Source: Chryseobacterium taiwanense
GTDB lineage: Bacteria > Bacteroidota > Bacteroidia > Flavobacteriales > Weeksellaceae
Length of the DNA stretch: 64,000 nt
Assembly (NCBI RefSeq): GCF_000813825.1
Contig: NZ_JWTA01000010.1
Location: 124,001 to 188,000 of the forward strand
Direction of reading: 5' to 3'
Shown: in pieces, positions 18,454 to 27,994 of the stretch
Layout: every line of letters starts with the position of its first letter
How positions within the stretch are numbered: the stretch's first letter is position 1
Translations under genes and position numbers: made by a program
The notes under the pieces: generated by a model
What the model saw: only the letters and a program-made list of their open reading frames with translations
Told to the model about the DNA's origin: nothing
The model's database searches: none

Positions 18454-19368
18454 ATGAAAACTACTTACATCAGATTATCAATCGCTACGGCGCTTTTATT
18501 GGGAATTTATTCATGTAAAAAACAGGAAGCTACTGCTGAAGGATATGGAGAAGCTTCAGCGACAACAGATTCAACCGCCGTGATCTCTTCGGACAGTATT
18601 TCTTCTGTAGCCACCATGAATGTAAAAGACAAACAATTCATTAAAACAGCGGATGTAAACATGGAAGTAAAAGACGTTTATGATGCTACAATTTCTATTG
18701 AAAAATCTGTTCAGGAACTTGGGGGATTCGTTACTCACAGCAATTTAAAAAGCAATGTCATCTCAGAAGACACCTACAATACGTCCAACGAAGAAGCTAT
18801 GCTAGTAAAAAAATATCAATCGGAAAACAGCATGCAGGCGAGAATTCCAACTGTCAAATTAGGAGAGTTTTTAGCGCTGATCAATGATAAAAAATTATTT
18901 CTGAATTCAAGGTCAATCAATGCAGAGGATGTCACTTCAAACATAAAATATGCAGAACTTGAAGGAAAGAGAATAAAAAAGACAAGTGAAAATATATCTC
19001 AGCTAAAAACCAATAAAGACAAAGTACAACTGGACGATGAAAATATGTCTGAAAGCAACCAGCAACAGTTTGCCAATATGGATGTAACTGATAATTTAAA
19101 ATACAGTACCGTTGACATTTACATTAAAGAACCCAAAATAAGAATTGCTGAAATTGCAATCACAAATACTCAAAGCATCGATGACAGGTATAAATTTGAT
19201 TTCATCTACAGTGTAAAATCTGCTTTTGTGGAAGGTTATTATTTAATTCAAAGAATTATTGTCGGACTCATTGTTATCTGGCCTATCCTATTAATCGGAG
19301 CTATTGGTTTATTTCTTTATATAAAAAGAAAATCAGCAAGAAAGATCCAGCAAAACATTTCAAAGTAA
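18454..19368 (+). CDS. DUF4349 domain lipoprotein
   Basis: 304 aa. The signal peptide ends in a lipobox (LLLGIYSC at about 14-21), so the protein is a lipoprotein. DUF4349 runs from KQFIKTADVNMEVKDVYDATISIEKSVQELGGFV to near residue 255, with a coiled region in the middle (YAELEGKRIKKTSENISQLKTNK). A C-terminal transmembrane helix (IIVGLIVIWPILLIGAIGLFLYI) is followed by a basic tail. DUF4349 proteins are common and uncharacterised; the double anchoring (lipid plus helix) suggests an inner-membrane location. It has its own terminator. Confidence 0.85.
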   Translation: MKTTYIRLSIATALLLGIYSCKKQEATAEGYGEASATTDSTAVISSDSISSVATMNVKDKQFIKTADVNMEVKDVYDATISIEKSVQELGGFVTHSNLKSNVISEDTYNTSNEEAMLVKKYQSENSMQARIPTVKLGEFLALINDKKLFLNSRSINAEDVTSNIKYAELEGKRIKKTSENISQLKTNKDKVQLDDENMSESNQQQFANMDVTDNLKYSTVDIYIKEPKIRIAEIAITNTQSIDDRYKFDFIYSVKSAFVEGYYLIQRIIVGLIVIWPILLIGAIGLFLYIKRKSARKIQQNISK

Positions 19369-19413
19369 AGCTTTCCTAATCTTTATGATTATCTACATAT
19401 TTTAATTTTACTG

Positions 19414-19437
19414 ACCTTCGGAATTCCGGAGGTTTTT
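19414..19437 (+). terminator. Terminator of the DUF4349 gene
   Basis: Arms ACCTTCGG / CCGGAGGT (one T-G pair), loop AATT, then TTTTT and a long T-rich stretch. Confidence 0.8.
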
Positions 19438-19525
19438 ATTTTTTTTCAAAAAAACTGTAACGATTGTAAACTCTCCTTTACCTACTGTTTAAAAGAATAG
19501 AAAATCAATAAAAAAAAATAACAGT

Positions 19526-20401
19526 ATGAAAAATTTAGTAAAACTTGGAGTCGCTGCATTAATGACTATTACATCAATTAATATCTCTGCACAAAATAAA
19601 AATGCAGATAATGAAAACAGTATTCTTTGGGAAGTGACAGGAAACGGACTTTCAAAGCCGTCTTATATTACCGGAACCTGCCACATTATGTGCAGCAAAG
19701 ATTTTGAAATGAAACCTAAGGTATTAAAAGCTCTTGAAAAATCTGACAGCTTTGTGATGGAAATCAATTATATGGATCCAAAGGAAATGACCGCTTTGCA
19801 GGGAATGTTTAAATCTGATAAAAAATTATCTGATCAATTAAGTCCTAATGAAGCCAATGAACTTGATAAAGTCCTTGCCGATTACGGAACCAATCTTAAA
19901 AATATGGACAGTTCATCTTCACAAGCATTGTACGCACTTATTTCAATGAAAGCCGTTCCATGTCCGCAAACTGAGATAAAATCATATGAAATAGAACTTT
20001 TACAAACCGCTCTTAAAAGTAAAAAAAACATTGGAGGACTTGAAAAAGTGGAAGATCAGCTGACTTCAATTAACAATGCTTATGATTTAAAAGAAGTTAT
20101 TCAGCAATTAAAAATGGGGAAAGAATACGAAGTGCTTCTTCAGGGAATGGTAAATGCATTCAAAAAAGAAGATGTACACACTGTTTATAATCTTTTTAAA
20201 AATGATAAATTTATGAACAGCAAACAGGAAAAAGCCATGCTTACCGACAGAAATAAAAACTGGGCAGAAAAAATGCCTGAAATGATGAAAAAAGAAAGTT
20301 CACTTTTTGCAGTGGGAGGCGCACATCTTATGGGAGAAAACGGAATCATTAAGTTATTGAGATCAAAAGGATATACTGTAAAACCAATAAGCAGCCTATA
20401 A
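19526..20401 (+). CDS. TraB/GumN family protein
   Basis: 291 aa with a cleavable signal peptide (ends SINISAQ). The mature part begins ILWEVTGNGLSKPSYITGTCHIMC; the conserved Gly-Thr-x-His element and the C-terminal FAVGGAHLMGENGIIKLLRSKGYTVKPI are the two conserved blocks of the TraB/GumN (PrgY, TIKI) family, thought to be metal-dependent proteases. A Glu in the FVMEINY segment matches the family's third conserved position. It is probably periplasmic. The ECF sigma factor gene starts 20 bases downstream, so the two may be co-transcribed. Substrate unknown. Confidence 0.85.
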   Translation: MKNLVKLGVAALMTITSINISAQNKNADNENSILWEVTGNGLSKPSYITGTCHIMCSKDFEMKPKVLKALEKSDSFVMEINYMDPKEMTALQGMFKSDKKLSDQLSPNEANELDKVLADYGTNLKNMDSSSSQALYALISMKAVPCPQTEIKSYEIELLQTALKSKKNIGGLEKVEDQLTSINNAYDLKEVIQQLKMGKEYEVLLQGMVNAFKKEDVHTVYNLFKNDKFMNSKQEKAMLTDRNKNWAEKMPEMMKKESSLFAVGGAHLMGENGIIKLLRSKGYTVKPISSL

Positions 20402-20420
20402 TCTAAATCATGACAACATC

Positions 20421-20930
20421 GTGAGCAATTCAACAGAAGCTACTTTTTTACGATTGATCAACGAGCATAAAGGGATTTTGTATAAAGCCTCCCGTATTTA
20501 TGCAGATTCCATAGAAGACCGGGAAGATCTTCAACAGGAAATCATGATCCAGCTATGGAAATCGTACCAAACCTTTAAAGGAAATAGCGAGTTTTCTACA
20601 TGGATGTACCGTGTAGCTATCAATACCGCCATTACTTTTCTAAAAAAAGAAAAACAAAGAGCCAACCATCACACCGATACTCCCCATCATTTTGAATTTC
20701 AAAACGAGGAATACAATCCTTCTAAAGATAAACAGCTTGAGGTTTTCTATAAAGCCGTTCAGGAATTGAAACCTCTTGAGAAAGCAATTATCTTCTATTT
20801 CATGGAGGGACTTTCTCATAAAGAAATCGGAAACAATATGGGACTCAGCGAAGGCAATGCTCGTGTAAAACTGAACAGAACAAAAGATAAAATACAACAC
20901 ATCATAAAAAAATCAGGTTATGAATTTTGA
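20421..20930 (+). CDS. ECF-type RNA polymerase sigma factor
   Basis: 169 aa. Region 2 is seen in YADSIEDREDLQQEIMIQLWKSYQTFKGNSEFSTWMYRVAINTAITFLKKEK and region 4 in ELKPLEKAIIFYFMEGLSHKEIGNNMGLSEGNARVKLNRTKDKI, with a recognisable helix-turn-helix. The start is GTG; an ATG 11 bases upstream is in another frame and hits a stop after four codons. The downstream membrane protein gene overlaps its end by 11 bases, so translation is probably coupled. This pairing is typical of sigma/anti-sigma modules. The signal sensed is unknown. Confidence 0.9.
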   Translation: MSNSTEATFLRLINEHKGILYKASRIYADSIEDREDLQQEIMIQLWKSYQTFKGNSEFSTWMYRVAINTAITFLKKEKQRANHHTDTPHHFEFQNEEYNPSKDKQLEVFYKAVQELKPLEKAIIFYFMEGLSHKEIGNNMGLSEGNARVKLNRTKDKIQHIIKKSGYEF

Positions 20931-21528
20931 TAAATTAAAATCAGAATGGGATAAAGAAAATACTGATATCAATATTCCCAATACAATAGATCAGCTCAAA
21001 GAAAGCAAACATCCGATTGAAAAGATTCAAAAAAATATGAAAAAGGAATTTATCATGCAGGTTATTGCGATTATCCTCATCGGCTTATTTCCTCAACAAT
21101 TTAAGTTTCCGTCTTCACAATATATTATCTATTACACCTCATATGCTATGTTGGTCGTGATCTCTTCCTACTATCTTTTTGGATTTTATAAATTCTACAA
21201 ACAAACCGAACTTTATACGGGAAATACGAAAAACAGTCTATGGAAGATTTACCATGAATTAAAACTCAATATGGAACGTTACCAGTCTTTTGGTTTTCTT
21301 CTTTTACCTCACTTTTTAATCACCATAGGTTTGTTTATTTATAACACGTTGGTGCAAACCGGAAAATCATTCTCAGACCTTACCAACTCTCATATATTTA
21401 CTCTCATTTTAATCGTATTAATAGGAACTTTAGCGGTTGTAACCAGCATTATTCTCTGGACCAAATATTTATATGGGCGTGATGCCAAAAAACTGGAAAA
21501 CATTTTAAATGATATGGAAGAAGAATAA
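20920..21528 (+). CDS. Membrane protein overlapping the sigma factor gene, possible anti-sigma factor
   Basis: 202 aa. The N-terminal part is cytosolic (about 48 residues: NFDKLKSEWDKENTDINIPNTIDQLKES), followed by four transmembrane helices and a short cytosolic tail ending KKLENILNDMEEE. It has no zinc-binding anti-sigma motif (HxxxCxxC). The 11-base overlap with the ECF sigma gene and the soluble N-terminus suggest a membrane-bound regulator of the sigma factor. That is inference from position; the family is otherwise unrecognised. Confidence 0.75.
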   Translation: MNFDKLKSEWDKENTDINIPNTIDQLKESKHPIEKIQKNMKKEFIMQVIAIILIGLFPQQFKFPSSQYIIYYTSYAMLVVISSYYLFGFYKFYKQTELYTGNTKNSLWKIYHELKLNMERYQSFGFLLLPHFLITIGLFIYNTLVQTGKSFSDLTNSHIFTLILIVLIGTLAVVTSIILWTKYLYGRDAKKLENILNDMEEE

Positions 21529-21548
21529 TATTATTTCATTCTAAAATT

Positions 21549-21573
21549 AGCTTCAAATTAACCATTTGAGGCT
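21549..21573 (+). terminator. Terminator of the sigma factor operon
   Basis: Arms AGCTTCAAAT / ATTTGAGGCT with one T-G pair, loop TAACC, followed by T6. Confidence 0.85.
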
Positions 21574-21613
21574 TTTTTATTAAAAAACTATTATTTATCT
21601 GTCTCAAACTTAC

Positions 21614-21640
21614 TTGAGGTTTTATTTTTCCGTAAATTTG
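21614..21640 (+). promoter_or_regulatory. Probable pgi promoter
   Basis: TTG, 16-base spacer, then TAAATTTG, an exact -7 consensus. The spacer is one base short of the usual 17-23. It lies about 80 bases upstream of the pgi ATG. Confidence 0.55.
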
Positions 21641-21718
21641 CAAATCAATAATTTTGCATGAGGATTTGGTATTCAACAATCCTAAATCCAAAGCCTTAAA
21701 ACCTTAATTTCTTAATAT

Positions 21719-23359
21719 ATGCTAGCAAAAATAAATCCTTTATACACAGAAAGCTGGAAAGCACTGGATGAACATTTCGGGGACAATGATTTGGATTTAA
21801 GAAATCTTTTTCATGAAAACTCCAATCGTTTTGAAGAGTTTTCTTTACAAAGAGAGAACTTTCTTTTCGATTATTCAAAAAACCTTATCGATGCAAGAAC
21901 CAAAGAACTTTTATTGAATCTTGCCGAAGAATGTCAATTAAAGGATGCCATTTCTAAAATGTTTTCTGGAGATAAAATCAATGAAACTGAAGGAAGAGCA
22001 GTTCTTCATACAGCTTTAAGAGATTTTTCCGGTAAAGAAATTTTGGTAGACGGAGAAAACATCAAGCCGCAAATTAAAAGAGTCTTAGATCATATGAAAT
22101 CTTTTTCTGAAAGCATTATTTCAGGAACTCATAAAGGTTTCAGCGGAAAAGAAATTACAGATGTCGTGAATATCGGAATCGGAGGTTCAGATTTGGGACC
22201 TGTAATGGTGGTTTCGGCTTTAAAACATTTTAAAACAAGATTAAACGTTCACTTTGTTTCTAATGTGGACGGAAATCATATCGCAGAAGTTGTAAAGAAC
22301 TTAAACCCAGAAACCACTTTATTCATCATTGCTTCTAAAACCTTTACGACTCAGGAGACAATGACGAACGCTAATTCAGCAAAAGACTGGTTCTTACAAG
22401 CTGGAAAACAGGAAGATGTAGCTAAACACTTTGTAGCTTTATCAACTAATGTTCAAGCAGTTAAAGACTTCGGAATTGCAGAAGAGAACATTTTCGAGTT
22501 CTGGGATTGGGTTGGTGGAAGATACTCACTTTGGAGTGCAATCGGATTAAGTATTGTTCTTGCAGTGGGTTATGAAAACTTCGAACAATTATTAAAAGGA
22601 GCTTTCGATACGGATCAGCATTTCCAGACTGCGGAATTCTCTGAAAACGTTCCTGTTTTAATGGGACTTTTAGGAATTTGGTACCGTAATTTTTATGCAG
22701 CAACAAGTTATGCGATCCTTCCTTATTCTCAATATTTAGACAGATTTGCAGCTTATCTTCAACAGGGAGATATGGAAAGCAACGGAAAATATGTGGACAG
22801 AAACGGTGAATTTGTAGAATATGAAACCGGACCAATTATTTGGGGAGAACCAGGAACAAACGGACAGCATGCTTTCTATCAATTGATTCACCAGGGAACT
22901 GAATTAATTCCTGCTGATTTTATTGCTTATGCAAAAAGTCCAAACAAAGTTTCAGATCACCAAGATAAATTATTAGCTAACTTTTTCGCTCAGACTGAAG
23001 CACTTGCCTTCGGAAAAACAGAAGAAGAAGTTGAAGAAGAATTAAAAAATTCAGGAAAATCTGAAGAAGAAATTGACTTCTTAATCAATTATAAAATCTT
23101 CCAAGGAAACACTCCGACTAACTCTATATTATTCAAAGAATTAACTCCTTTTTCATTAGGACAGTTAATTGCTTTATATGAGCACAAAATTTTCGTTCAG
23201 GGCGTTATCTGGAATATTTTCAGCTTCGATCAGTTTGGAGTAGAATTAGGAAAAGTTTTAGCAAACAAAATCTTACCGGAACTTGAAAACAATGAGACGA
23301 TTAGCTCTCATGACGGTTCAACAAATGGGTTGATTAATTATTATAAATCAAACAAATAA
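21719..23359 (+). CDS. pgi: Glucose-6-phosphate isomerase
   Basis: 546-aa cytosolic glycolytic enzyme that interconverts glucose 6-phosphate and fructose 6-phosphate. The PGI signatures are present: [12 protein letters not shown] (about 155-165), the substrate-binding [19 protein letters not shown] region, [12 protein letters not shown], and GANGQHAF-like [16 protein letters not shown] near the C-terminus; the catalytic Glu and His fall in the [12 protein letters not shown] area. The length is normal. The methyltransferase gene follows after only 2 bases, so both are on one transcript. Confident assignment. Confidence 0.97.
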   Translation: MLAKINPLYTESWKALDEHFGDNDLDLRNLFHENSNRFEEFSLQRENFLFDYSKNLIDARTKELLLNLAEECQLKDAISKMFSGDKINETEGRAVLHTALRDFSGKEILVDGENIKPQIKRVLDHMKSFSESIISGTHKGFSGKEITDVVNIGIGGSDLGPVMVVSALKHFKTRLNVHFVSNVDGNHIAEVVKNLNPETTLFIIASKTFTTQETMTNANSAKDWFLQAGKQEDVAKHFVALSTNVQAVKDFGIAEENIFEFWDWVGGRYSLWSAIGLSIVLAVGYENFEQLLKGAFDTDQHFQTAEFSENVPVLMGLLGIWYRNFYAATSYAILPYSQYLDRFAAYLQQGDMESNGKYVDRNGEFVEYETGPIIWGEPGTNGQHAFYQLIHQGTELIPADFIAYAKSPNKVSDHQDKLLANFFAQTEALAFGKTEEEVEEELKNSGKSEEEIDFLINYKIFQGNTPTNSILFKELTPFSLGQLIALYEHKIFVQGVIWNIFSFDQFGVELGKVLANKILPELENNETISSHDGSTNGLINYYKSNK

Positions 23360-23361
23360 TA

Positions 23362-24186
23362 ATGTCAGCATTAAGATCATATTATTATAAACTACCTCCA
23401 AGCTTAAGACTTTTGGGAAGAAAAATATATTTTTTTCCTATTGATTTTTATGAAGGAATTACCGGAAAAAGATCTAAAAAGGAGCCTAAAAAAGGAGATA
23501 TTTATGTTGGCAGCAGCGATTTCATTCCTCATGGTATCCGCCAGACAAAAGTTTTACTAAAATATATTGATCTTAAAAGCACTGACCAAATCCTTGATGT
23601 CGGATGTGGAATCGGAAGAACTGCAGTTGCATTAACAGATGTAATTAAAGAAGGTTCTTATGATGGTTTTGATGCTGTTGAAAAAGGCATTATCTGGTGT
23701 AATAAAAACATCAATAAGAAACACCCTCACTTTAAATTCAAATTTACCCCGATTTATAATGATTTGTACAATACTTTTAGCCAAAAAGCAGAAGATTTTA
23801 CATTTCCTTACAAAGACAATACATTTGATAAAACATTTTTATTCTCTGTCTTTACACACATGCAAGTTGTGGAAATCAGAAGATATTTAAATGAAATAAG
23901 CAGAGTTTTGAAAAATGAAGGACGATGCTTAGCAACATTTTTCCTTTATGATGATTCTAAAAAGGAAGAAGGAACAATGCTTTTTCCTCATATATATGAT
24001 GGGTATAAATTAATGAACGATAAAGTAACAGCCGCAAATATTGCCATCAGTATTCCCTTATTGAATAAAATGGCTAAAGATGCTGGTTTAGAAGTTACCA
24101 AAATAAAAGAAGGATATTGGAGAAATGATGTGGAAAAGCAAGAAGCAGATGAATTTCAAGATATCGTAGTATTCAAAAAAATCTAA
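23362..24186 (+). CDS. Class I SAM-dependent methyltransferase
   Basis: 274 aa. Motif I is ILDVGCGIGRTAVALTD (about 77-93), with the acidic residue at the end of strand 2 in YDGFDAVEKGIIWCNKNI and the motif IV/post region DNTFDKTFLFSVFTHM. This is a methyltransferase 11-type fold. The N-terminal 70 residues carry a basic, hydrophobic-aromatic segment (SYYYKLPPSLRLLGRKIYFFPIDFYEGI) that could contact membranes or a glycan/lipid substrate. The acceptor is unknown. It sits 2 bases after pgi and 21 bases before folD, so it belongs to the same operon; no pathway link is clear. Confidence 0.85.
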   Translation: MSALRSYYYKLPPSLRLLGRKIYFFPIDFYEGITGKRSKKEPKKGDIYVGSSDFIPHGIRQTKVLLKYIDLKSTDQILDVGCGIGRTAVALTDVIKEGSYDGFDAVEKGIIWCNKNINKKHPHFKFKFTPIYNDLYNTFSQKAEDFTFPYKDNTFDKTFLFSVFTHMQVVEIRRYLNEISRVLKNEGRCLATFFLYDDSKKEEGTMLFPHIYDGYKLMNDKVTAANIAISIPLLNKMAKDAGLEVTKIKEGYWRNDVEKQEADEFQDIVVFKKI

Positions 24187-24207
24187 TAAAAAGTAATAAA
24201 AGTAAAA

Positions 24208-25092
24208 ATGGCAGAAATTCTTGACGGATTAAAAGTATCCAAAGAAATAAAACAGGAAATCAAGGCTGAAGTTGAAAAAATTGTTGCCGGAAAAAGAAGA
24301 GCACCACATTTGGTGGCAATTCTTGTCGGAAACAACGGAGCAAGTAAGGCTTATGTAAATGCTAAAGTGAAAGACTGTGAAGAAGTTGGTTTCCAGTCTA
24401 GCTTAGTGAAATTTCCAAGCACAGTTTCTGAATCTGAATTATTGGAAAAAATCGATGAATTGAACAAATCGAAAGCAGTTGACGGATTTATCGTTCAGCT
24501 ACCTTTGCCAGATCAGATCGATCAGGAAAAAATCATCAACGCGATTGATCCAAGAAAAGATGTTGACGGTTTCCACCCGGAAAACTTCGGAAAAATGGCT
24601 TTGGAGATGGATACTTTCTTACCTGCAACTCCGTTTGGAATTTTAACATTATTGGAAAGATACAATATTGAAACAAAAGGTAAAGACTGTGTCATCATTG
24701 GAAGAAGTAAAATTGTAGGAAGACCAATGAGTATTTTGATGGGAAGAAAAGATTTCCCTGGAAACTCTACGGTTACGTTGACGCACTCTTACACAAAAGA
24801 TATCGAAGAATATACTAAAAAAGCAGACATCGTAATCACAGCTTTAGGTGATCCTCATTTCTTAAAAGGTGAAATGATCAAAGACGGAGCAGTGATTGTT
24901 GACGTAGGAATTACAAGAGTAGACAACGATTCTCCAAAAGGTTATTATTTGGCAGGTGACGTAGATTTCGACAGTTGCGCTGCAAAAGCAAGCTGGATTA
25001 CACCTGTACCGGGAGGAGTTGGACCTATGACAAGAGCGATGTTGATGAAAAACACCATCATTGCTTACAAAACTTCGGTCTATAACGACTAA
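24208..25092 (+). CDS. folD: Bifunctional methylenetetrahydrofolate dehydrogenase / methenyltetrahydrofolate cyclohydrolase
   Basis: 294-aa FolD, which carries out both steps between 5,10-methylene- and 10-formyl-tetrahydrofolate, using NADP+. Visible motifs are ILVGNNGASKAYVNAKVKDCEEVG (catalytic Lys in the YVxxKxK segment), VDGFIVQLPLPDQID, the NADP-binding GRSKIVGRPMSILM and the C-terminal PVPGGVGPMTRAMLMKNTI. The length is standard. It is followed 7 bases later by queE, which needs SAM rather than folate; both genes feed one-carbon or purine-like pathways, but the link may be chance. Confidence 0.96.
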   Translation: MAEILDGLKVSKEIKQEIKAEVEKIVAGKRRAPHLVAILVGNNGASKAYVNAKVKDCEEVGFQSSLVKFPSTVSESELLEKIDELNKSKAVDGFIVQLPLPDQIDQEKIINAIDPRKDVDGFHPENFGKMALEMDTFLPATPFGILTLLERYNIETKGKDCVIIGRSKIVGRPMSILMGRKDFPGNSTVTLTHSYTKDIEEYTKKADIVITALGDPHFLKGEMIKDGAVIVDVGITRVDNDSPKGYYLAGDVDFDSCAAKASWITPVPGGVGPMTRAMLMKNTIIAYKTSVYND

Positions 25093-25099
25093 TTTTAAA

Positions 25100-25729
25100 A
25101 TGAAAATAGAAGAAGATATTTTATTAAAAGAAGGTAAAATGCTCCCTGTGATGGAGCATTTTTACACTCTTCAGGGAGAAGGAGCACACACGGGAAAAGC
25201 AGCCTATTTCATTAGATTAGGAGGTTGTGATGTCGGGTGTCACTGGTGTGATGTAAAAGAAAGCTGGGATCCGAATTTACATCCATTAATGAATGCAGAA
25301 GAAATTGCAGAAACAGCAGCAAAGCATTGTAAAACAATAGTTTTAACGGGAGGTGAACCTTTAATGTGGAATCTCGATATTTTAACATCCAAATTAAAAG
25401 AATTGGGATGCACCGTTCATATTGAAACTTCAGGAGCATATCCTATGAGCGGGCACATCGACTGGATTACCCTTTCGCCAAAGAAAACAGGTCTGCCAAA
25501 AGAAGAAATCTATGCTAATGCTCATGAGCTTAAAGTAATCGTTTTCAATAATAATGATTTTAAATTTGCTCAGGAACAAGCTGCAAAAGTTTCGGAAAAT
25601 TGTACATTATATCTTCAGAGTGAATGGAGCAAACGTGACGAGATGTATCCAAAAATCACAGACTTCATTTTAGAAAATCCGGAATGGAGAGCTTCAGTTC
25701 AAACTCATAAGTACCTGAATATCCCGTAA
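25100..25729 (+). CDS. queE: 7-carboxy-7-deazaguanine synthase (radical SAM)
   Basis: 209-aa radical SAM enzyme of the queuosine / 7-deazaguanine pathway; it ring-contracts carboxytetrahydropterin to 7-carboxy-7-deazaguanine. The cluster motif is C43-x3-C47-x2-C50 (GGCDVGCHWCDVK). GEGAHTGKAAYFIRL precedes it, TGGEP binds SAM, and HIETSGAYP follows, all typical of QueE. ATG 25100 (MKIEEDIL) is used; an upstream start at 25061 would overlap folD and add residues that do not match the family. The other queuosine genes are not in the window. Confidence 0.93.
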   Translation: MKIEEDILLKEGKMLPVMEHFYTLQGEGAHTGKAAYFIRLGGCDVGCHWCDVKESWDPNLHPLMNAEEIAETAAKHCKTIVLTGGEPLMWNLDILTSKLKELGCTVHIETSGAYPMSGHIDWITLSPKKTGLPKEEIYANAHELKVIVFNNNDFKFAQEQAAKVSENCTLYLQSEWSKRDEMYPKITDFILENPEWRASVQTHKYLNIP

Positions 25730-25765
25730 AATTGATTATCTTAGGCCTTCAATTATTCTGTGACC

Positions 25766-27136
25766 ATGCAGAGAATAAGATACTCTAGATATTTAAAGAC
25801 AATAATTATTCTGCTTGACCTTTTGGTTATTGCAAGTGTATTTATATACTTTTTTATCAATAAAAATGCAGAGTTGATACATGATAAAGAAATCTGGTAT
25901 GAGAACTCATTTCCTCTGCTTTTACTTATATCTTTCTGGGTTTTACTTAGTGGCAGAACTCAGATCTATAATATCCGGAGGAATATTACGTATACAACCT
26001 TTCTAGAACGCATTATCACCCATTTCATATTATTTGTTATTGGGTTGGTTCTGATAAGAAAAGTGAGTAACAATCAGTTTTTTGGTTCAGAATTATCATG
26101 GCTTTCTCTCAATCTTTTCTTTTTTATTGTTCTTACAAGATCTGTTATTTATTTCATCATTAAATATTTACGTTCTTTAGGGATCAATAATAGAAATATT
26201 ATGTTTCTGAATGAGAATAGTTCAACCAAGGTTCTTAAAGATATTTTAAAAGAGAGAAAGGACTTTGGCTATAAAATTTTTGAATTTCAATCTGAAGCTC
26301 TTACTATTGAAAAACTTCAGGCTTTTTGGAAAACAAATGGAATCCACACCTTATTTTTGCCTTTAGAAACAACAATTGATAAGGTAACGGAAGATCAGAT
26401 TTTCAAACTTGCAGAAGCTAATAAAGTGCATATCTCTCTGATTCCCAATATCTCACAGAACGATTGGTTTTTATATGATTTAGGATATATTCAGAATCAG
26501 CCTGTTCTGCATCAAACTACATATCCTTTAGATATTTATTCCAATTTCCTACTGAAAAGAACATTTGATATTCTTTTCTCAATAATAGTCTTGGTTGGTA
26601 TTTGCTCCTGGCTTTTCCCAATCATCGCCATTTTGATTAAAGTAACATCAAAAGGACCCGTTTTTTTTGTACAAAGAAGGTACGGATTTCATGAAGAGGT
26701 CTTCAACTGTCTCAAGTTTCGCACAATGATTGTAAACGATCATTCTTCAACAAGAACTACCTCAGAAAATGATTCCAGAATTACAAAATTTGGAAAGTTT
26801 TTAAGGAAAACCAGTCTTGATGAAATGCCACAGTTTTTGAACGTTCTGAAAGGCGAAATGTCTATCGTTGGACCTCGTCCTCATATGTTGGCAGTAGACG
26901 ATTATTTTAAACCAAAAATCGGAAGATACAGCTTAAGAAGTATGGTAAATCCTGGAATTACCGGACTAGCACAAGTAAATGGCTTAAGAGGAGATTCAGG
27001 AGATGTGGAAGTAGAAATGAAAAAACGTGCTTTGGCAGATGCCTATTATGTAAGGAATTGGAGTTTTGTTTTAGATTTAGTGATCATATTAAAAACTATT
27101 ATCCTGGTAATCGCTGGAGATAAAAAGGCAAAATAG
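25766..27136 (+). CDS. Polyprenyl-phosphate sugar-phosphate transferase (initiating sugar transferase)
   Basis: 456 aa. There are four to five N-terminal transmembrane helices, a central CoA-binding-like region (NRNIMFLNENSSTKVLKDILKERKDFGYKIFEFQS), and a C-terminal catalytic domain of the PglC/WcaJ type: KRTFDILFSIIVLV (membrane re-entrant helix), FFVQRRYGFHEEVFNCLKFRTMI, KTSLDEMPQFLNVLKGEMSIVGPRP and NPGITGLAQVNGLRG. It moves a sugar phosphate from a UDP-sugar to undecaprenyl phosphate, the first step of exopolysaccharide or O-antigen synthesis. ATG 25766 is preferred over GTG two codons upstream. No other glycan gene is adjacent. Confidence 0.9.
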   Translation: MQRIRYSRYLKTIIILLDLLVIASVFIYFFINKNAELIHDKEIWYENSFPLLLLISFWVLLSGRTQIYNIRRNITYTTFLERIITHFILFVIGLVLIRKVSNNQFFGSELSWLSLNLFFFIVLTRSVIYFIIKYLRSLGINNRNIMFLNENSSTKVLKDILKERKDFGYKIFEFQSEALTIEKLQAFWKTNGIHTLFLPLETTIDKVTEDQIFKLAEANKVHISLIPNISQNDWFLYDLGYIQNQPVLHQTTYPLDIYSNFLLKRTFDILFSIIVLVGICSWLFPIIAILIKVTSKGPVFFVQRRYGFHEEVFNCLKFRTMIVNDHSSTRTTSENDSRITKFGKFLRKTSLDEMPQFLNVLKGEMSIVGPRPHMLAVDDYFKPKIGRYSLRSMVNPGITGLAQVNGLRGDSGDVEVEMKKRALADAYYVRNWSFVLDLVIILKTIILVIAGDKKAK

Positions 27137-27241
27137 GATTTAATTTATGGTTTCTATTTAGTCAAATTTTAACAGTAAACTAAGCCTAAACCTTACCCAT
27201 AATCTTCATCTAATTAAATAAAAAAAGTCTAATTTAGCAGA

Positions 27242-27994
27242 ATGTTAAAAAAGTTTTTTACAGCAGTAGGAGAATACATTATCCTTCTAGGTAAATCTAT
27301 CCAGAAACCTCAGAAAATGAGAGTTTTTTGGAAGCTGTTCATGCGAGAGATCAATGATTTGGGAGTCAACTCATTTGGGTTGGTAATCTTTACTTCTATA
27401 TTTGTCGGAGCCGTAGTTGCGATTCAGATGTTCAATAACTTCGATGCTTCTTCATTTCCGATTCCTCCATCATTTGTAGGATATGCTACAAAAGCAGTTT
27501 TAATTTTAGAATTCGCTCCTACCATCATCAGTTTAATTTTAGCAGGAAAAGTAGGTTCATATATTGCTTCCAGTATAGGTACCATGAGAGTGTCTGAACA
27601 AATCGACGCATTGGATATTATGGGGGTAAATTCCCCTAATTTTCTGATTTTACCAAAAATTATTGCCTGTGTCATTTTCAACCCTTTATTAATTGCAATC
27701 AGTATTGTTTTCGGTATCGGTGGAGGATATATCGCAGGAATCCTTACAGGAAACTGGACAACAAATGATTACATGATTGGTATCCAAATGTATATGCCTA
27801 ATCTTTTCATCTATTATGCATTTGCTAAAACGCTGGTTTTCGCTTTCATTATTGCAAGTGTACCTTCATATTTTGGATACAATGTAAAAGGAGGTTCACT
27901 GGAAGTGGGTAGAGCAAGTACACAAGCTGTAGTTTGGACGATGGTATTCATCATCATTTCCGAATTGCTATTAACCCAATTAATATTAAGCTAA
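27242..27994 (+). CDS. MlaE-type ABC transporter permease
   Basis: 250 aa, five or six transmembrane helices. The family motifs are FTSIFVGAVVAIQMF, the long helix LEFAPTIISLILAGKVGSYIASSIGTMRVSEQIDALDIMGVNSPNFLILPKIIA (EFAP and the GTMRVSEQIDAL loop are diagnostic) and the C-terminal SYFGYNVKGGSLEVGRASTQAVV. It is the membrane part of an MCE-dependent phospholipid transporter. Its stop overlaps the ATG of the ATPase gene (TAATG), so translation is probably coupled. The partner MCE (MlaD) protein gene is at 8859-9809 rather than adjacent. Confidence 0.92.
   Translation: MLKKFFTAVGEYIILLGKSIQKPQKMRVFWKLFMREINDLGVNSFGLVIFTSIFVGAVVAIQMFNNFDASSFPIPPSFVGYATKAVLILEFAPTIISLILAGKVGSYIASSIGTMRVSEQIDALDIMGVNSPNFLILPKIIACVIFNPLLIAISIVFGIGGGYIAGILTGNWTTNDYMIGIQMYMPNLFIYYAFAKTLVFAFIIASVPSYFGYNVKGGSLEVGRASTQAVVWTMVFIIISELLLTQLILS

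Noticed and set aside
22461..22835. 124-codon frame antisense to pgi
   Set aside because: Shadow of a well-assigned gene.
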